Below, in pieces: positions 24,661 to 32,691 of a stretch of DNA of 35,818 nucleotides (position 1 is the first letter of the stretch; each line of letters opens with the position of its first letter). Under the pieces are notes generated by a model that worked only from the letters and a program-made list of their open reading frames with translations, was not told the DNA's origin and made no database searches. The translations under genes and the position numbers were made by a program. This stretch comes from an uncultured Microcaldota archaeon (GTDB taxonomy: Archaea > Micrarchaeota > Micrarchaeia > CAILAH01): the NCBI GenBank assembly GCA_903832205.1, contig CAILAH010000057.1, positions 1 to 35,818 on the forward strand. The letters run 5' to 3'.

Positions 24661-24681
24661 AAAGATTTTTTAAATATACCC

Positions 24682-25215
24682 ATGCTAGAGGTCGAATGCA
24701 AGATTCTGAATGTCAAGGGTGCGGAAATCGAGCGGAAGCTCCGCAAGCTGGGCGGGAAAAGGATTGGCGCAAAAACCCTGAGAGCAATGCATTTTGACAC
24801 GCCTGGCAGGGATTTCAAGAAGAACAAATGGCTATTAAGGCTGAGGACGGATGGGAAGGAGCACATACTTACAATGAAGACCGGTATGAAATGCGCGTCC
24901 GGCATCAAATCCGCAGAAGAAAAAGAGATTACAGTCGCAAATTATGCCAACGCGAAGAAAATCCTCATGAACATGGGCTTTGGGGTTGTTGGTGAGTTCG
25001 TCAAGAAAAGGATAAGCTATAGGCTGGGCAAAGCAAAGATTGAGATTGACAGGTATGGCGGCGAGCTGTCGTTCATACCCACGTTTTTGGAGATTGAGGC
25101 AACGTCAAGGTCAATAGTCCTGAATATTGCAAGAAAATTGGGATACACCGCAAAAGACCTGAAGCCCTGGACGGTATACGAGCTCATCGGATACTATAAG
25201 GGAAGAAAGCTATAG
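24682..25215 (+). CDS. CYTH-domain protein (CyaB/thiamine-triphosphatase-like), 177 aa
   Basis: The N-terminus MLEVECKI contains ExExK, the hallmark of the CYTH triphosphate-tunnel fold. Conserved charged strands follow (WLLRLRTDGKEHILTMK, KKRISYRLGKAKIEIDRYGG, FLEIEATS). Family members act on triphosphates (class IV adenylate cyclase, thiamine triphosphatase, inorganic triphosphatase), and which applies cannot be told from sequence alone. The frame is open far upstream through the tRNA-Lys gene, but ATG 24682 fits the TATA box spacing. The last 6 nt overlap the convergent PHP gene. Confidence 0.87.
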   Translation: MLEVECKILNVKGAEIERKLRKLGGKRIGAKTLRAMHFDTPGRDFKKNKWLLRLRTDGKEHILTMKTGMKCASGIKSAEEKEITVANYANAKKILMNMGFGVVGEFVKKRISYRLGKAKIEIDRYGGELSFIPTFLEIEATSRSIVLNIARKLGYTAKDLKPWTVYELIGYYKGRKL

Positions 25216-25866
25216 CTTCGGCTTGAGTATGCTGTGCCTGCGCAAAGTGGAGAACGTGTGCACGTAGATGGGCGAAAGCCCGCCTTTCATCTCAACCCTG
25301 CCCAGCTTGAGCTGTTTCCTGAACTCCTCAATATCTGATGCCTTGGCCTCAACGTATGCGGAGCCGATTTCGCTCCAGTGGTGCGCATCCGAGCCTGCAA
25401 TCTTGACCAGCTTGTGCCTCATTGCGAAATCAAGCGCTTTCTTGTTTCCGTGCGGGATGCACATCCTTGCGTTCATGCACTCGATTCCGTCAACATACCT
25501 GCCGTAATCTTCAAGCCTTGATGCGCTGGGCGCTTTCCGAATCGTATCGTATGGGTGCGCAATGGCAACGAACGCATCCTGGTCGCGCACATCATCGATT
25601 GCCTCAAAAAACCCATTGTGCTTAATACCGCTGCTAAGGAAATAGATTAGCAAATGGAACTTGTTTCCGTCGTCTTCCTCCACCGTCTTTTCAATGCCTT
25701 TGATGAACTGCCTGCCCTTGAACTCCTTCCATGCGGAGGTTGTATCATGGTCGGTTATAGCGATTGCATCGACCTTTTTTGATTTGAGGACCTTCTTTGC
25801 CTCACCCAAAGTAATAAGCCCATCAGAAGAGCGGTGGGTGTGCAGGTGCATCTCTACCTTCATCAT
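25210..25866 (-). CDS. PHP-domain metal-dependent phosphoesterase, 218 aa
   Basis: The four PHP motifs occur in order: MHLHTH (residues 6-11), ITDHDTT (about 37-43), IAHP (about 100) and GSDAH near 157-161, giving the His/Asp set for three metals. Stand-alone archaeal PHP proteins are phosphoesterases related to the DNA polymerase X/III PHP domain and to histidinol phosphatase; the substrate is not assignable. Two adjacent ATGs (25866, 25863) are possible starts; GGGGG lies about 10 nt upstream. It is convergent with the CYTH gene. Confidence 0.9.
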   Translation of the reverse strand: MMKVEMHLHTHRSSDGLITLGEAKKVLKSKKVDAIAITDHDTTSAWKEFKGRQFIKGIEKTVEEDDGNKFHLLIYFLSSGIKHNGFFEAIDDVRDQDAFVAIAHPYDTIRKAPSASRLEDYGRYVDGIECMNARMCIPHGNKKALDFAMRHKLVKIAGSDAHHWSEIGSAYVEAKASDIEEFRKQLKLGRVEMKGGLSPIYVHTFSTLRRHSILKPKL

Positions 25867-25896
25867 ATAAATATTCCCCCTAAAAAGTTATAACGT

Positions 25897-26919
25897 ATGA
25901 ATCTAGACATATCGATGGCGCTCGGAGTTGTTGCGCTTGTCGCATTCCTGCTTACGGTGGTTGCGTTGCCTCCCCTAATCAGGAAGCTGAAAACCAAGGG
26001 GTTCGTCTCAGGTGACATGAACAAGGAGGGCAAGCCCAAGATTGCAAGGATCGGCGGCATTGCGGTTTTCCTGGGATTCATCGTTGCGTTCCTGCTTCCG
26101 ATGCAGCTTTCGACAAACAGCATTGCGCCCGATGCGCTGCTTGCTGCTGCATTATCAATCTCGCTTATTGCATTCCTCGGGTTTGCAGATGACATTTTGG
26201 ATATTCCGGATGTGTACAGGGTTATTCTACCATTGTTTGCTGCGCTCCCATTGATGCTTGTCAAACTTGGCACATCTACTATGACGCTGCCTTTGCTGGG
26301 CACTGTTAATTTATCGCTCGGCACAGTTGTTCTCCCGTTCCTTGGTCCCGTCGGGCTTAACCTCTACGTCTTATTGCTAATACCAATTGGAGTGGTTGCA
26401 TGCTCCAATCTCATTAACTTGCTCGCAGGATTTAACGGACTTGAGGCGGGCAGCGGGATAATCATTTGTCTCTTCCTGATATCCATAATACTAATGGACG
26501 GGAAAGGCGCAAACCAGACTACCGCGTTATTCCTTGCTGTTGCATTGCTTGGCGCGCTATTAGCGTTCCTTATATTCAATCGGTATCCCGCGCAGGTGTT
26601 CCCCGGCAATATTGTCACTTATTTGATAGGCGCGAGCATTGCTGCGATTGTGATAATAGCAAATATAGAAAAGGTAGGTGTGATACTGCTCCTTCCGCAG
26701 ATTGTCGAGTTCTTCCTTAAGGCGCTCTCCAAATTTCACGCTGAGAATTACGGGACGCCTGTCAAGGGCAGGCTCACCTACAGCGGGCCCACAAGGTCCC
26801 TCACGCATTTCCTCATGAAAACGTTCAGGCCCACCGAGCCGCAGCTTGTGCTCATGCTCTGGGGAATCCAGGTGCTTGCAGGATTGCTTGCAGTAGCAAC
26901 TATGGTCCTGAGGATATAG
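25897..26919 (+). CDS. GPT/Alg7-AglH-like sugar-1-phosphate transferase, 340 aa
   Basis: This is a polytopic enzyme (about ten hydrophobic segments) of the MraY/WecA/Alg7 family, which moves a sugar-1-phosphate from a UDP-sugar to a polyprenyl or dolichyl phosphate as the first step of N-glycan assembly. Family motifs are RIGGIAVFLGF (about 51-61), GFADDILDIPDVYR with the Asp pair (about 96-98), and NLLAGFNGLEAG (about 173-184), closest to Alg7/AglH. At the usually invariant F-x-GD motif the protein has FPGN with Asn238, a notable substitution. It is followed at once by the SET gene. Confidence 0.9.
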   Translation: MNLDISMALGVVALVAFLLTVVALPPLIRKLKTKGFVSGDMNKEGKPKIARIGGIAVFLGFIVAFLLPMQLSTNSIAPDALLAAALSISLIAFLGFADDILDIPDVYRVILPLFAALPLMLVKLGTSTMTLPLLGTVNLSLGTVVLPFLGPVGLNLYVLLLIPIGVVACSNLINLLAGFNGLEAGSGIIICLFLISIILMDGKGANQTTALFLAVALLGALLAFLIFNRYPAQVFPGNIVTYLIGASIAAIVIIANIEKVGVILLLPQIVEFFLKALSKFHAENYGTPVKGRLTYSGPTRSLTHFLMKTFRPTEPQLVLMLWGIQVLAGLLAVATMVLRI

Positions 26920-26927
26920 GTGAACCC

Positions 26928-27407
26928 GTGCCGATTCTTTTGGAAATAGCCAAATCAAAGATACACGGGACGGGAGTTTTTTCACGAAGCAAAATAAAGA
27001 AGGATGCGCGGGTTTTCAAGTTTGCTGATAGGACAAGATACATTAATCATAGGCCCGGGTGCCACTGCAAGATATGCCGCAGGTGCATCAACATCGCAGA
27101 AAACATCTGGCTTTATCCGAAAAAAGACTCATTTGGATGGAACCTGAACCACAGCTGCAGCCCGAATTGCTATGCAAGGGGCAGACATATCTGGGCTTTA
27201 AGGGACATTTCTCCGGGTGAGGAAATAACGATTGATTATTCAACCACAAACGTGGATAAAAGATGGAAAATGAACTGCCACTGCAAATCAAGAAACTGCA
27301 GGCAGGTCATCAGGAGCATCCAATCCCTTCCAAAAGGACAGTTCAACAAATACAAAGGACGCATGCCACCTTATATTGAGAAAAGTTATGATGGGCATAT
27401 GCGGTAA
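26928..27407 (+). CDS. SET-domain protein lysine methyltransferase, 159 aa
   Basis: SET motifs appear in order: KIHGTGVFS (N-terminal GxG for S-adenosylmethionine), LNHSCSPNCY (NHSC cofactor/catalytic motif, about residue 75), GEEITIDYS (catalytic Tyr, about 95-105), then a post-SET-like CHCKSRNC. An extra cluster, CHCKICRRC near residue 45, may bind zinc. The start is GTG 26928, with AGGTGA 5 nt upstream; it lies 8 nt after the GPT gene, so they are co-transcribed. Likely targets in archaea are chromatin or ribosomal lysines, but none is identified. Confidence 0.9.
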   Translation: MPILLEIAKSKIHGTGVFSRSKIKKDARVFKFADRTRYINHRPGCHCKICRRCINIAENIWLYPKKDSFGWNLNHSCSPNCYARGRHIWALRDISPGEEITIDYSTTNVDKRWKMNCHCKSRNCRQVIRSIQSLPKGQFNKYKGRMPPYIEKSYDGHMR

Positions 27408-27421
27408 AAAGCCATAATTAC

Positions 27422-27430
27422 AAATAAAAA
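27422..27430 (+). promoter_or_regulatory. TATA box for rad50
   Basis: AAATAAAAA is centred 27 nt before ATG 27453, and no ribosome binding site precedes the ATG, indicating a leaderless message separate from the SET gene. Confidence 0.45.
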
Positions 27431-27452
27431 CTACAGCTGGCTAATTTAGCTG

Positions 27453-30098
27453 ATGCAGATTAAGAGGGTCACACTTCAGAATTGGAGGTCCCATAAGGAC
27501 ACGAAGCTCGATTTCTCCAAAGGCACGAATATGCTCGTGGGAATCATGGGCTCCGGGAAAAGCTCGGTGCTGGAGGCCATCTGCTTTGCATTATACGGGA
27601 CGTTCCCTGCGCTTGCGCGGAAGAGGGTAAAGCTGGGACAGATTGTCACGGAAGGCACTAACGGCGCTGATTGCAGGGCGGAGATTGTTTTTGAGAAGGA
27701 CGGGAAGGAGTACACGTTAGCCAGGACCATTAGTGACGGAAAAGGGGATGCGGAGCTCAGGGAAGGCACCAGAATGATTGAGACTAAGAGCGAAGCGGTC
27801 ACACGGATGGTGGAGCACATCCTCGGCGTGAATTATGACCTATTTTCCAAGGCGATTTATTCAGAGCAGAATTCACTTGATTATTTCCTTTCATTGAACC
27901 CCGGGGACAGGAAAAAGCAGATTGACGATTTGATTGGGATTGACAGGTTTGAATTAGCTCGCGCAAATTCGACCAAGCTCGCAAACAGGATTGCTGAAGA
28001 GATAGGCGAGCTGGAAAGGCAGATTGGCAGCTATGATAAGGGCGCGCTTTCTAAGGAGAAGGAGAACACAGGGAAACTGGTGAAAGAGGCCCGGGAAAGG
28101 CAGGCTACGCTGAAAAGCGAGCTGGCTGAGATTACTAACAAGGCGAATGAGCTGAAAAATAAAAAAGAGGCGCTTGAGCTTAAGCGGAAATCATATGAGG
28201 ATTTATCACGGCAGCACGTCGAGTGCAGCACGTTCATAGAAAGCGTGGGAAAGGGGCTGAAGAATTACAGGAGTGAAGATGCGGAGAGGGTTAGGGGCGA
28301 GATTGCGAACGCCGAGAAGGAGATTGCAGGGCTCAGGAATGATTCGGCTGCAATGGATAGGGCACTAACCGAGGCGAGCAGGAAGATCGGCGAGATTGAG
28401 ACCAACCTGAAAAGCGCTGATGCAAAGAAGAAGGAGAGCGGGGAGCTCAAGAAAAAGCTTACTGCACTTGGTGCGGCGGATGATGCGCAAATGATAAGAA
28501 AGGAAATTGAGGTGCTTAATTCCCAGCTTGTTTCTGCGGAGAAGGGGCACGGCTCATCAAATGCGGAATCCGCACTGCTTAAGAAGGATATTGCAAAGCT
28601 CGAGAGAGAGGTGGCGGAACTGGAGCAGCTGAGGAAGGATGCGGATATGCTCAGCAATGCGCACCAGAGGACGCTTGATGATACAAGGCACAGCGATGTG
28701 AGCACCATCGAGTGGATTGCCTCATTGAGGGAAATAATCAAGATTACGCAGGAATCAATAGTTGCCCTTGAGAGGGAGGGCGGCGGGCTGTGCCCCATGT
28801 GCGAGGGCCCGCTTGACAAGCAGAAGAGGGACCTGCTCGTAATCAAGAGAAAGGAGACCATAGAGAATTCCCATAAGGAGCTTGCTGAAAACGAGGCAAA
28901 GCAGGCCAAGCTCAAGAAGGAGATACAAAAGCTTGAGGTTGACCTGAAGAGAAAGGCGGAACTGGGCACGCGGCTTGAAGGGTTTGAGCTGAAAGCCAGG
29001 GAGCTCAAGGAGAAATCAGAGAAAATGAAGTCGCTTGAATTATCTGCAAAGGAGAGTGAGGCAAAGATTACTGAATTGAAGAAGAGCATTGCAGAGCAGG
29101 GTGCGAAAGCTAGTAAGGCGGATGAGGCCGCACTGCTAAGGCAAAGGATAGATGATGCGGATAAGTTCATATCGCAGCACGCCGGGGATAGGGCGGCTCT
29201 TGATGATTTGCAGAAAAAGCATAATGATGATGCATCGGCACTAGGCAAGATGCGCGAGAGCTTGTCAGAGAGTGAGAAGGAGCTTGTGAAGAAGAAGAGT
29301 ATGGTTGAGGAGATTGCCAGGGATTTGGAATTGCAGGCAAAGGTGCAGCAGAAAAGCGCGCAATTTGAAAAGGTCAAATCGGATATTGCCGGAATGGATT
29401 ACAAAGAGGAGCTGCTTACCGAATCGCTGGCGGCGCATAACGATGCGCTTGTCAAGAAAAAAGGGCTGGAAGTTAACGCCGAGAATATTTCTAAAAATGC
29501 GGAGCTGATGGAGAAGAACCTTGGGATGATAGAGAAACAGCTGGCGGATGTGGAAGGCAGGGAGAAAGAGCTCGGGAATATGAGGGATGCCGCCAGCAAA
29601 GCCAAGGAGTTCCAGCAGTCCGTTATTGAGACGCAGGTGCTGCTTCGCAACGAGCTTGTCAACTCAATCAATGCGGTAATGGACAAGATATGGGACGTGA
29701 TTTATCCCTATGGCGACTTTACGCAGGTGAAGCTTGAGGCATCGGAATCCGATTACGTGCTCAAGGCGAAGAGGAATAATGACTGGGTTGTTGTTGAGGG
29801 AAACGTGAGCGGCGGGGAGCGCGCATCGGTGGCGCTTGCGCTGCGTGTTGCGTTCTCAATAGTGCTCGCGCCGAACATGAGCATGCTCGTGCTCGATGAG
29901 CCCACGCATAACCTGGATGAAAATGGCGTGAAATCACTGAGCGAAATACTCAGGGAAAGGCTGCCGAAAATAATGGAGCAGTCATTCATCATTACGCACG
30001 ACGAGAATCTGAAAGAAGGGGCAAGCGGGAGGCTCTACACGTTCAACAGGAACAAGAGGGCAAGGGAGCCCACGCAGATTGTGTCTGATTCTGTATAA
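27453..30098 (+). CDS. rad50: DNA double-strand break repair ATPase Rad50
   Basis: SMC-like ATPase of the Mre11-Rad50 complex. Walker A lies in GIMGSGKSS (about residues 30-38), and the Q-loop region reads YSEQNSLDYF. Two long coiled-coil arms (about 170-430 and 465-730) flank a zinc hook, CPMC, at Cys447/Cys450. The signature motif SGGERAS is near 787, and Walker B MLVLDEPTHNLDENG is near 811-825. The length (881 aa) is normal. Mre11, HerA and NurA genes, commonly next to rad50 in archaea, are not in this window; rad50 follows a SET gene and faces a Cys-rich lipoprotein gene. Confidence 0.96.
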   Translation: MQIKRVTLQNWRSHKDTKLDFSKGTNMLVGIMGSGKSSVLEAICFALYGTFPALARKRVKLGQIVTEGTNGADCRAEIVFEKDGKEYTLARTISDGKGDAELREGTRMIETKSEAVTRMVEHILGVNYDLFSKAIYSEQNSLDYFLSLNPGDRKKQIDDLIGIDRFELARANSTKLANRIAEEIGELERQIGSYDKGALSKEKENTGKLVKEARERQATLKSELAEITNKANELKNKKEALELKRKSYEDLSRQHVECSTFIESVGKGLKNYRSEDAERVRGEIANAEKEIAGLRNDSAAMDRALTEASRKIGEIETNLKSADAKKKESGELKKKLTALGAADDAQMIRKEIEVLNSQLVSAEKGHGSSNAESALLKKDIAKLEREVAELEQLRKDADMLSNAHQRTLDDTRHSDVSTIEWIASLREIIKITQESIVALEREGGGLCPMCEGPLDKQKRDLLVIKRKETIENSHKELAENEAKQAKLKKEIQKLEVDLKRKAELGTRLEGFELKARELKEKSEKMKSLELSAKESEAKITELKKSIAEQGAKASKADEAALLRQRIDDADKFISQHAGDRAALDDLQKKHNDDASALGKMRESLSESEKELVKKKSMVEEIARDLELQAKVQQKSAQFEKVKSDIAGMDYKEELLTESLAAHNDALVKKKGLEVNAENISKNAELMEKNLGMIEKQLADVEGREKELGNMRDAASKAKEFQQSVIETQVLLRNELVNSINAVMDKIWDVIYPYGDFTQVKLEASESDYVLKAKRNNDWVVVEGNVSGGERASVALALRVAFSIVLAPNMSMLVLDEPTHNLDENGVKSLSEILRERLPKIMEQSFIITHDENLKEGASGRLYTFNRNKRAREPTQIVSDSV

Positions 30099-30106
30099 GA
30101 AAAAAA

Positions 30107-30472
30107 TTAGAGGAATGGCAGGTAGCAGATATCGTCAGGCAATCCAGTTGCTTGGTTGACTGCCGAGCATTCATTGAAACAGTCCTGAAGGTCCTCCGGC
30201 TGCATATTCTGGCGGCACATGTTCTCGCAATTCATCTTAAGGGTCTGCTTGCAGCAGGTGGTGGCATCGCCCAGGCCCGCATCGCGGACATAACCCATGC
30301 ATTGTGAGAAGCAGCCCTCGCCTGCGCCCTGGCTGTCGCAAACCCTAGTACAGGTCTCGCCATAAGTCCCATAGGGGCATGAGCTGCTTGAATAGGGCGC
30401 TGAACTGCTGCTGCAGCAGCCCGATAGCAGGACTACCGGGACCAACAATAATATCGCTAATATTTGCTTCAT
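30107..30472 (-). CDS. small Cys-rich lipoprotein, 121 aa
   Basis: The leader MKQILAILLLVPVVLLSGCC ends in lipobox LSGC (Cys19), so the protein is probably lipid-anchored on the cell surface. The mature part has a Ser-rich linker and about 14 Cys in paired patterns (CTRVC, CFSQC, CC, CENMC, CFNEC), suggesting a small disulfide-bonded domain of helical pairs. The family is not recognised. It lies 9 nt after the M23 gene in the same direction and is probably co-transcribed, so the two may act together at the surface. It converges on rad50. Confidence 0.82.
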   Translation of the reverse strand: MKQILAILLLVPVVLLSGCCSSSSAPYSSSSCPYGTYGETCTRVCDSQGAGEGCFSQCMGYVRDAGLGDATTCCKQTLKMNCENMCRQNMQPEDLQDCFNECSAVNQATGLPDDICYLPFL

Positions 30473-30481
30473 GGTATCACT

Positions 30482-31633
30482 TTATTCATTACCAAAGTTT
30501 ACAACATCGCCGTCAATGGGCATGCTGTGTTCCCTGTCCATCTTTCCCTCGCCCATGCTCGCCCCAGGGGCGTAGCCCGTGATAAACCTGCCAGTCCAGG
30601 GCGCATCGTTTGCCAAGAGCTTATCCCAGTCGCGCGCAGTCCCCACAAGTGCGTAGGGCTCGAACACGTAGGGCTTGCCCTCCGCAAACAAGGCATCCTT
30701 GCCGTTCATGATATGGAAATGCAGGTGCGGGAGGTCGGAATTTCCGGAGCTGCCGAGCCTTCCAATCACATCGCCTTTCTTCACCTTGTCGCCCACCTTG
30801 AACGTTTCACTTCCGGGGATCATGTGCGCATAAAATGCATAATTGCCATTCCCTATATCAATTACCATTGAATTGCCGCCCGCCCATGCAACCGTGGGGA
30901 CTGGCTTCTGGCCTGGGATATTATCTGCAAGCCCGTCTTTTGCGTCCACAACTGTGCCGTCGGCAACGGAATAGACATTAACGCCATAGCAGGGAAAGTC
31001 CTCATTGGTTTTTCCATTCGTATCGTACATTTTGTCGTTTGCGCCAAACTGTATGAAATCTATCGCATAGCGCTGGGAAATGAATGGCTTTCCATTCAGA
31101 TTAAAGATGGTCTTCCTGTGGCCTACATAGTTTGACGGCCCATTTCCCACAAGCCACTTGTCGCCTCTTAACGGCGATGCGATAACCAAAAGGGGCGTGC
31201 TGTCAATTGCTGTCACCGCGCCCTCAAACACCCTTCCGTCCTTCAGATAGACCTTGTGGTAAATCGCCTTTGGCGCTTCTGTTGGCTCAACCCACATGTA
31301 GAATATGTAAGCATAAAGCCCCCTAATGGGCGCTGTTGAGGAACGATTAAGGTCATCCCCCTGCAATGTCTTAATCAATGCGCCCGTTGAATTGTCATAA
31401 ACCTCAATCTTGGAGAATTCCATCTTGGTCTCATTTGAGACGTACAATTCATAGACGAGGGTCTGCTTGTTGTCAAGCATCGCCACCTGCGGTGCATGCG
31501 GGACGTACATTGCGGGTGCCGCCGAGCTTTTCGGCAGTGACAGGAATACGTTCACTGCCAATGAAATCAAAAGCAAAAGGACAATTGCAAGAAACGCTGG
31601 TTCGGATATGAAACTTGCTTTTTGTTTAGGCAT
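30482..31633 (-). CDS. secreted M23-type metallopeptidase, 383 aa
   Basis: An N-terminal hydrophobic segment (residues about 11-32) acts as signal or membrane anchor. A beta-rich middle domain leads to a LytM/M23 core: QRYAIDF (metal-binding Asp region, about 205), GTVVDAKDG, GNYAFYAHM with the catalytic-side His, KKGDVIGRLGSSGNS and finally HLHFH at 303-307. These are the HxxxD and HxH zinc ligands of M23 enzymes, which cut peptide cross-links in bacterial walls. ATG 31633 is 26 nt from a TATA box shared with the divergent Nudix gene, giving a leaderless start. Confidence 0.9.
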   Translation of the reverse strand: MPKQKASFISEPAFLAIVLLLLISLAVNVFLSLPKSSAAPAMYVPHAPQVAMLDNKQTLVYELYVSNETKMEFSKIEVYDNSTGALIKTLQGDDLNRSSTAPIRGLYAYIFYMWVEPTEAPKAIYHKVYLKDGRVFEGAVTAIDSTPLLVIASPLRGDKWLVGNGPSNYVGHRKTIFNLNGKPFISQRYAIDFIQFGANDKMYDTNGKTNEDFPCYGVNVYSVADGTVVDAKDGLADNIPGQKPVPTVAWAGGNSMVIDIGNGNYAFYAHMIPGSETFKVGDKVKKGDVIGRLGSSGNSDLPHLHFHIMNGKDALFAEGKPYVFEPYALVGTARDWDKLLANDAPWTGRFITGYAPGASMGEGKMDREHSMPIDGDVVNFGNE

Positions 31634-31653
31634 TGCCGAATATCCCCTGCAAG

Positions 31654-31665
31654 AAATATAAATTT
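31654..31665. promoter_or_regulatory. shared divergent TATA element, M23 / Nudix
   Basis: AAATATAAATTT is nearly palindromic and centred at 31659. It is exactly 26 nt from ATG 31685 on the plus strand and 26 nt from ATG 31633 on the minus strand, giving leaderless starts in both directions. Confidence 0.6.
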
Positions 31666-31684
31666 GCACTGGTTGAAATTGCTT

Positions 31685-32101
31685 ATGATTGAGATGCGCC
31701 CAAAGATAGGGGTTGGCGTGATAATATTAAAGGGAAACAGGGTACTTTTCGGAAAGAGGAAGAACGCCCATGGCGACGGCTCCTGGTCCTGCCCCGGCGG
31801 GCATCTCGAATGGAATGAGACTGTTGAGGATTGCGCTATCCGCGAGGTTAGGGAAGAGGCGGGAATTGAGATAAAGAACCTGAGGCATGCGGAGTTCACG
31901 AGCGGGGACTTTTTCCCCAAAGAGAATAAGCATTATATTACGCTGTACATAGTCGCTGATTATGATTCCGGTGAGGTAACGGTGATGGAGCCGGACAGGA
32001 CGGACGCATGGGAATGGTTTGAATGGGACAATTTGCCACAGCCGCTCTTTTTGCCAATCCAGAACCTGCTAGATCAGGGCTTCAGCCCGTTCAAATCATA
32101 G
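31685..32101 (+). CDS. Nudix hydrolase, 138 aa
   Basis: The Nudix box GHLEWNETVEDCAIREVREEAGIEI (about residues 37-61) fits Gx5Ex7REUxEExGU fully. The N-terminal GVGVIILKGNRVLFGKRK and the surrounding WSCPGG resemble ADP-ribose/nucleotide diphosphatase-type Nudix proteins such as plant-type NUDT15 relatives. The substrate is a nucleoside diphosphate derivative but not assignable further. The start MIEMRP (31685) fits the shared TATA element; an ATG three codons later is possible. Confidence 0.9.
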   Translation: MIEMRPKIGVGVIILKGNRVLFGKRKNAHGDGSWSCPGGHLEWNETVEDCAIREVREEAGIEIKNLRHAEFTSGDFFPKENKHYITLYIVADYDSGEVTVMEPDRTDAWEWFEWDNLPQPLFLPIQNLLDQGFSPFKS

Positions 32102-32117
32102 TTTTGCGAAAAAAGAA

Positions 32118-32295
32118 TGCAGGGGGCAGGATTTGAACCTGCGAACCCGCTAGGGGACCGGACTTTTTACATCAATGAAGATGCAACCCAAATCCTTTGA
32201 GGGAGGATAGGTGGGTTGCGAAGGGGGAAAGGAGCGCTCTCCTTGCACCCTTCGTCCTAAATCCGGCGCGTTTGACCAGGCTCCGCCACCCCTGC
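32118..32295 (-). tRNA. tRNA-Leu(TAG) with 92-nt intron
   Basis: The acceptor GCAGGGG pairs with CCCCTGC, with discriminator A and no encoded CCA. The anticodon stem CCGGA/TCCGG, loop TT-TAG-G, long variable arm and T-arm GCAGG-TTCAAAT-CCTGC identify type II tRNA-Leu. The intron (32164-32255) follows position 37, and loop TTTA pairs perfectly with TAAA near the intron 3' end, as in a bulge-helix-bulge site. The intron forms two arms: GCAACCCA/TGGGTTGC (32183-32219) and GAAGGG/CCCTTC with inner GGAG/CTCC (32220-32253). The mature length is 86 nt. A T-tract follows the 3' end on the minus strand. Confidence 0.93.
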
Positions 32296-32301
32296 ACTAC
32301 A

Positions 32302-32319
32302 CAGTAATTGCAGTAATTG
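32302..32319. repeat. 9-bp direct repeat upstream of tRNA-Leu(TAG)
   Basis: CAGTAATTG occurs twice in tandem (32302-32310 and 32311-32319) just upstream of the tRNA 5' end on the minus strand, next to an AT-rich TATA-like run (about 32325-32335). It may be a promoter-proximal element or chance. Confidence 0.4.
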
Positions 32320-32385
32320 CAATAAGTAATATTAAAAATAGAAAAGAAACGAAAACTTATACCGGCTTTCTAAGATTCAATGTGC

Positions 32386-32577
32386 TCAGAGTTTCTTAAC
32401 GCCCTTTGCGCGTGGGCCGCGGTCGCTTGCCTCAACTTCATATTCGACTGCGTCGCCTGGCCCTAGTGTTGCACCGCCCTCAATTGCTGATGCGTGCACG
32501 TATACATCCTTGCCGTCATCTCCTGTGATGAAGCCGAAACTCCTCGCGGAGTTAAACATCTTTACTTTTCCTTTCAT
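32386..32577 (-). CDS. cold-shock domain protein (CspA-like), 63 aa
   Basis: Single OB-fold nucleic-acid binding protein. It has the RNP1-like SFGFITGD and RNP2-like VYVHASAI motifs, and starts as MKGKVKMFN (usual MKGxVKWFN; the aromatic Trp is Met here). ATG 32577 is chosen over an in-frame GTG three codons upstream because GGTG lies 6 nt before it and the family begins here. A TATA box TCTATATAG (32598-32606) lies about 25 nt upstream. The protein acts as a small RNA/DNA chaperone; such proteins are scattered among archaea. Confidence 0.92.
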   Translation of the reverse strand: MKGKVKMFNSARSFGFITGDDGKDVYVHASAIEGGATLGPGDAVEYEVEASDRGPRAKGVKKL

Positions 32578-32597
32578 CGAAAACACCTTTCGTTCAA

Positions 32598-32606
32598 TCT
32601 ATATAG
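32598..32606 (-). promoter_or_regulatory. TATA box for the cold-shock gene
   Basis: CTATATAGA on the minus strand lies about 25 nt before ATG 32577, with a GGTG ribosome binding site between them. Confidence 0.5.
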
Positions 32607-32691
32607 ACTGCAGAGAGAGATAATAAAAACCTAATGTCGGCATAACCGCGGGTCACTAGCCTTAATAAAATGCCTTTTCTGAAAGTAAAAC

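Noticed and set aside
24508-24681. Upstream extension of the CYTH protein
   Set aside because: It would translate the tRNA-Lys gene and its intron; ATG 24682 fits the TATA box and the ExExK start.
28265-29377. 370-aa open frame antisense to rad50
   Set aside because: It mirrors the coiled-coil coding strand, is extremely Ser/Phe-rich and has no motif; rad50 is certain on the other strand.
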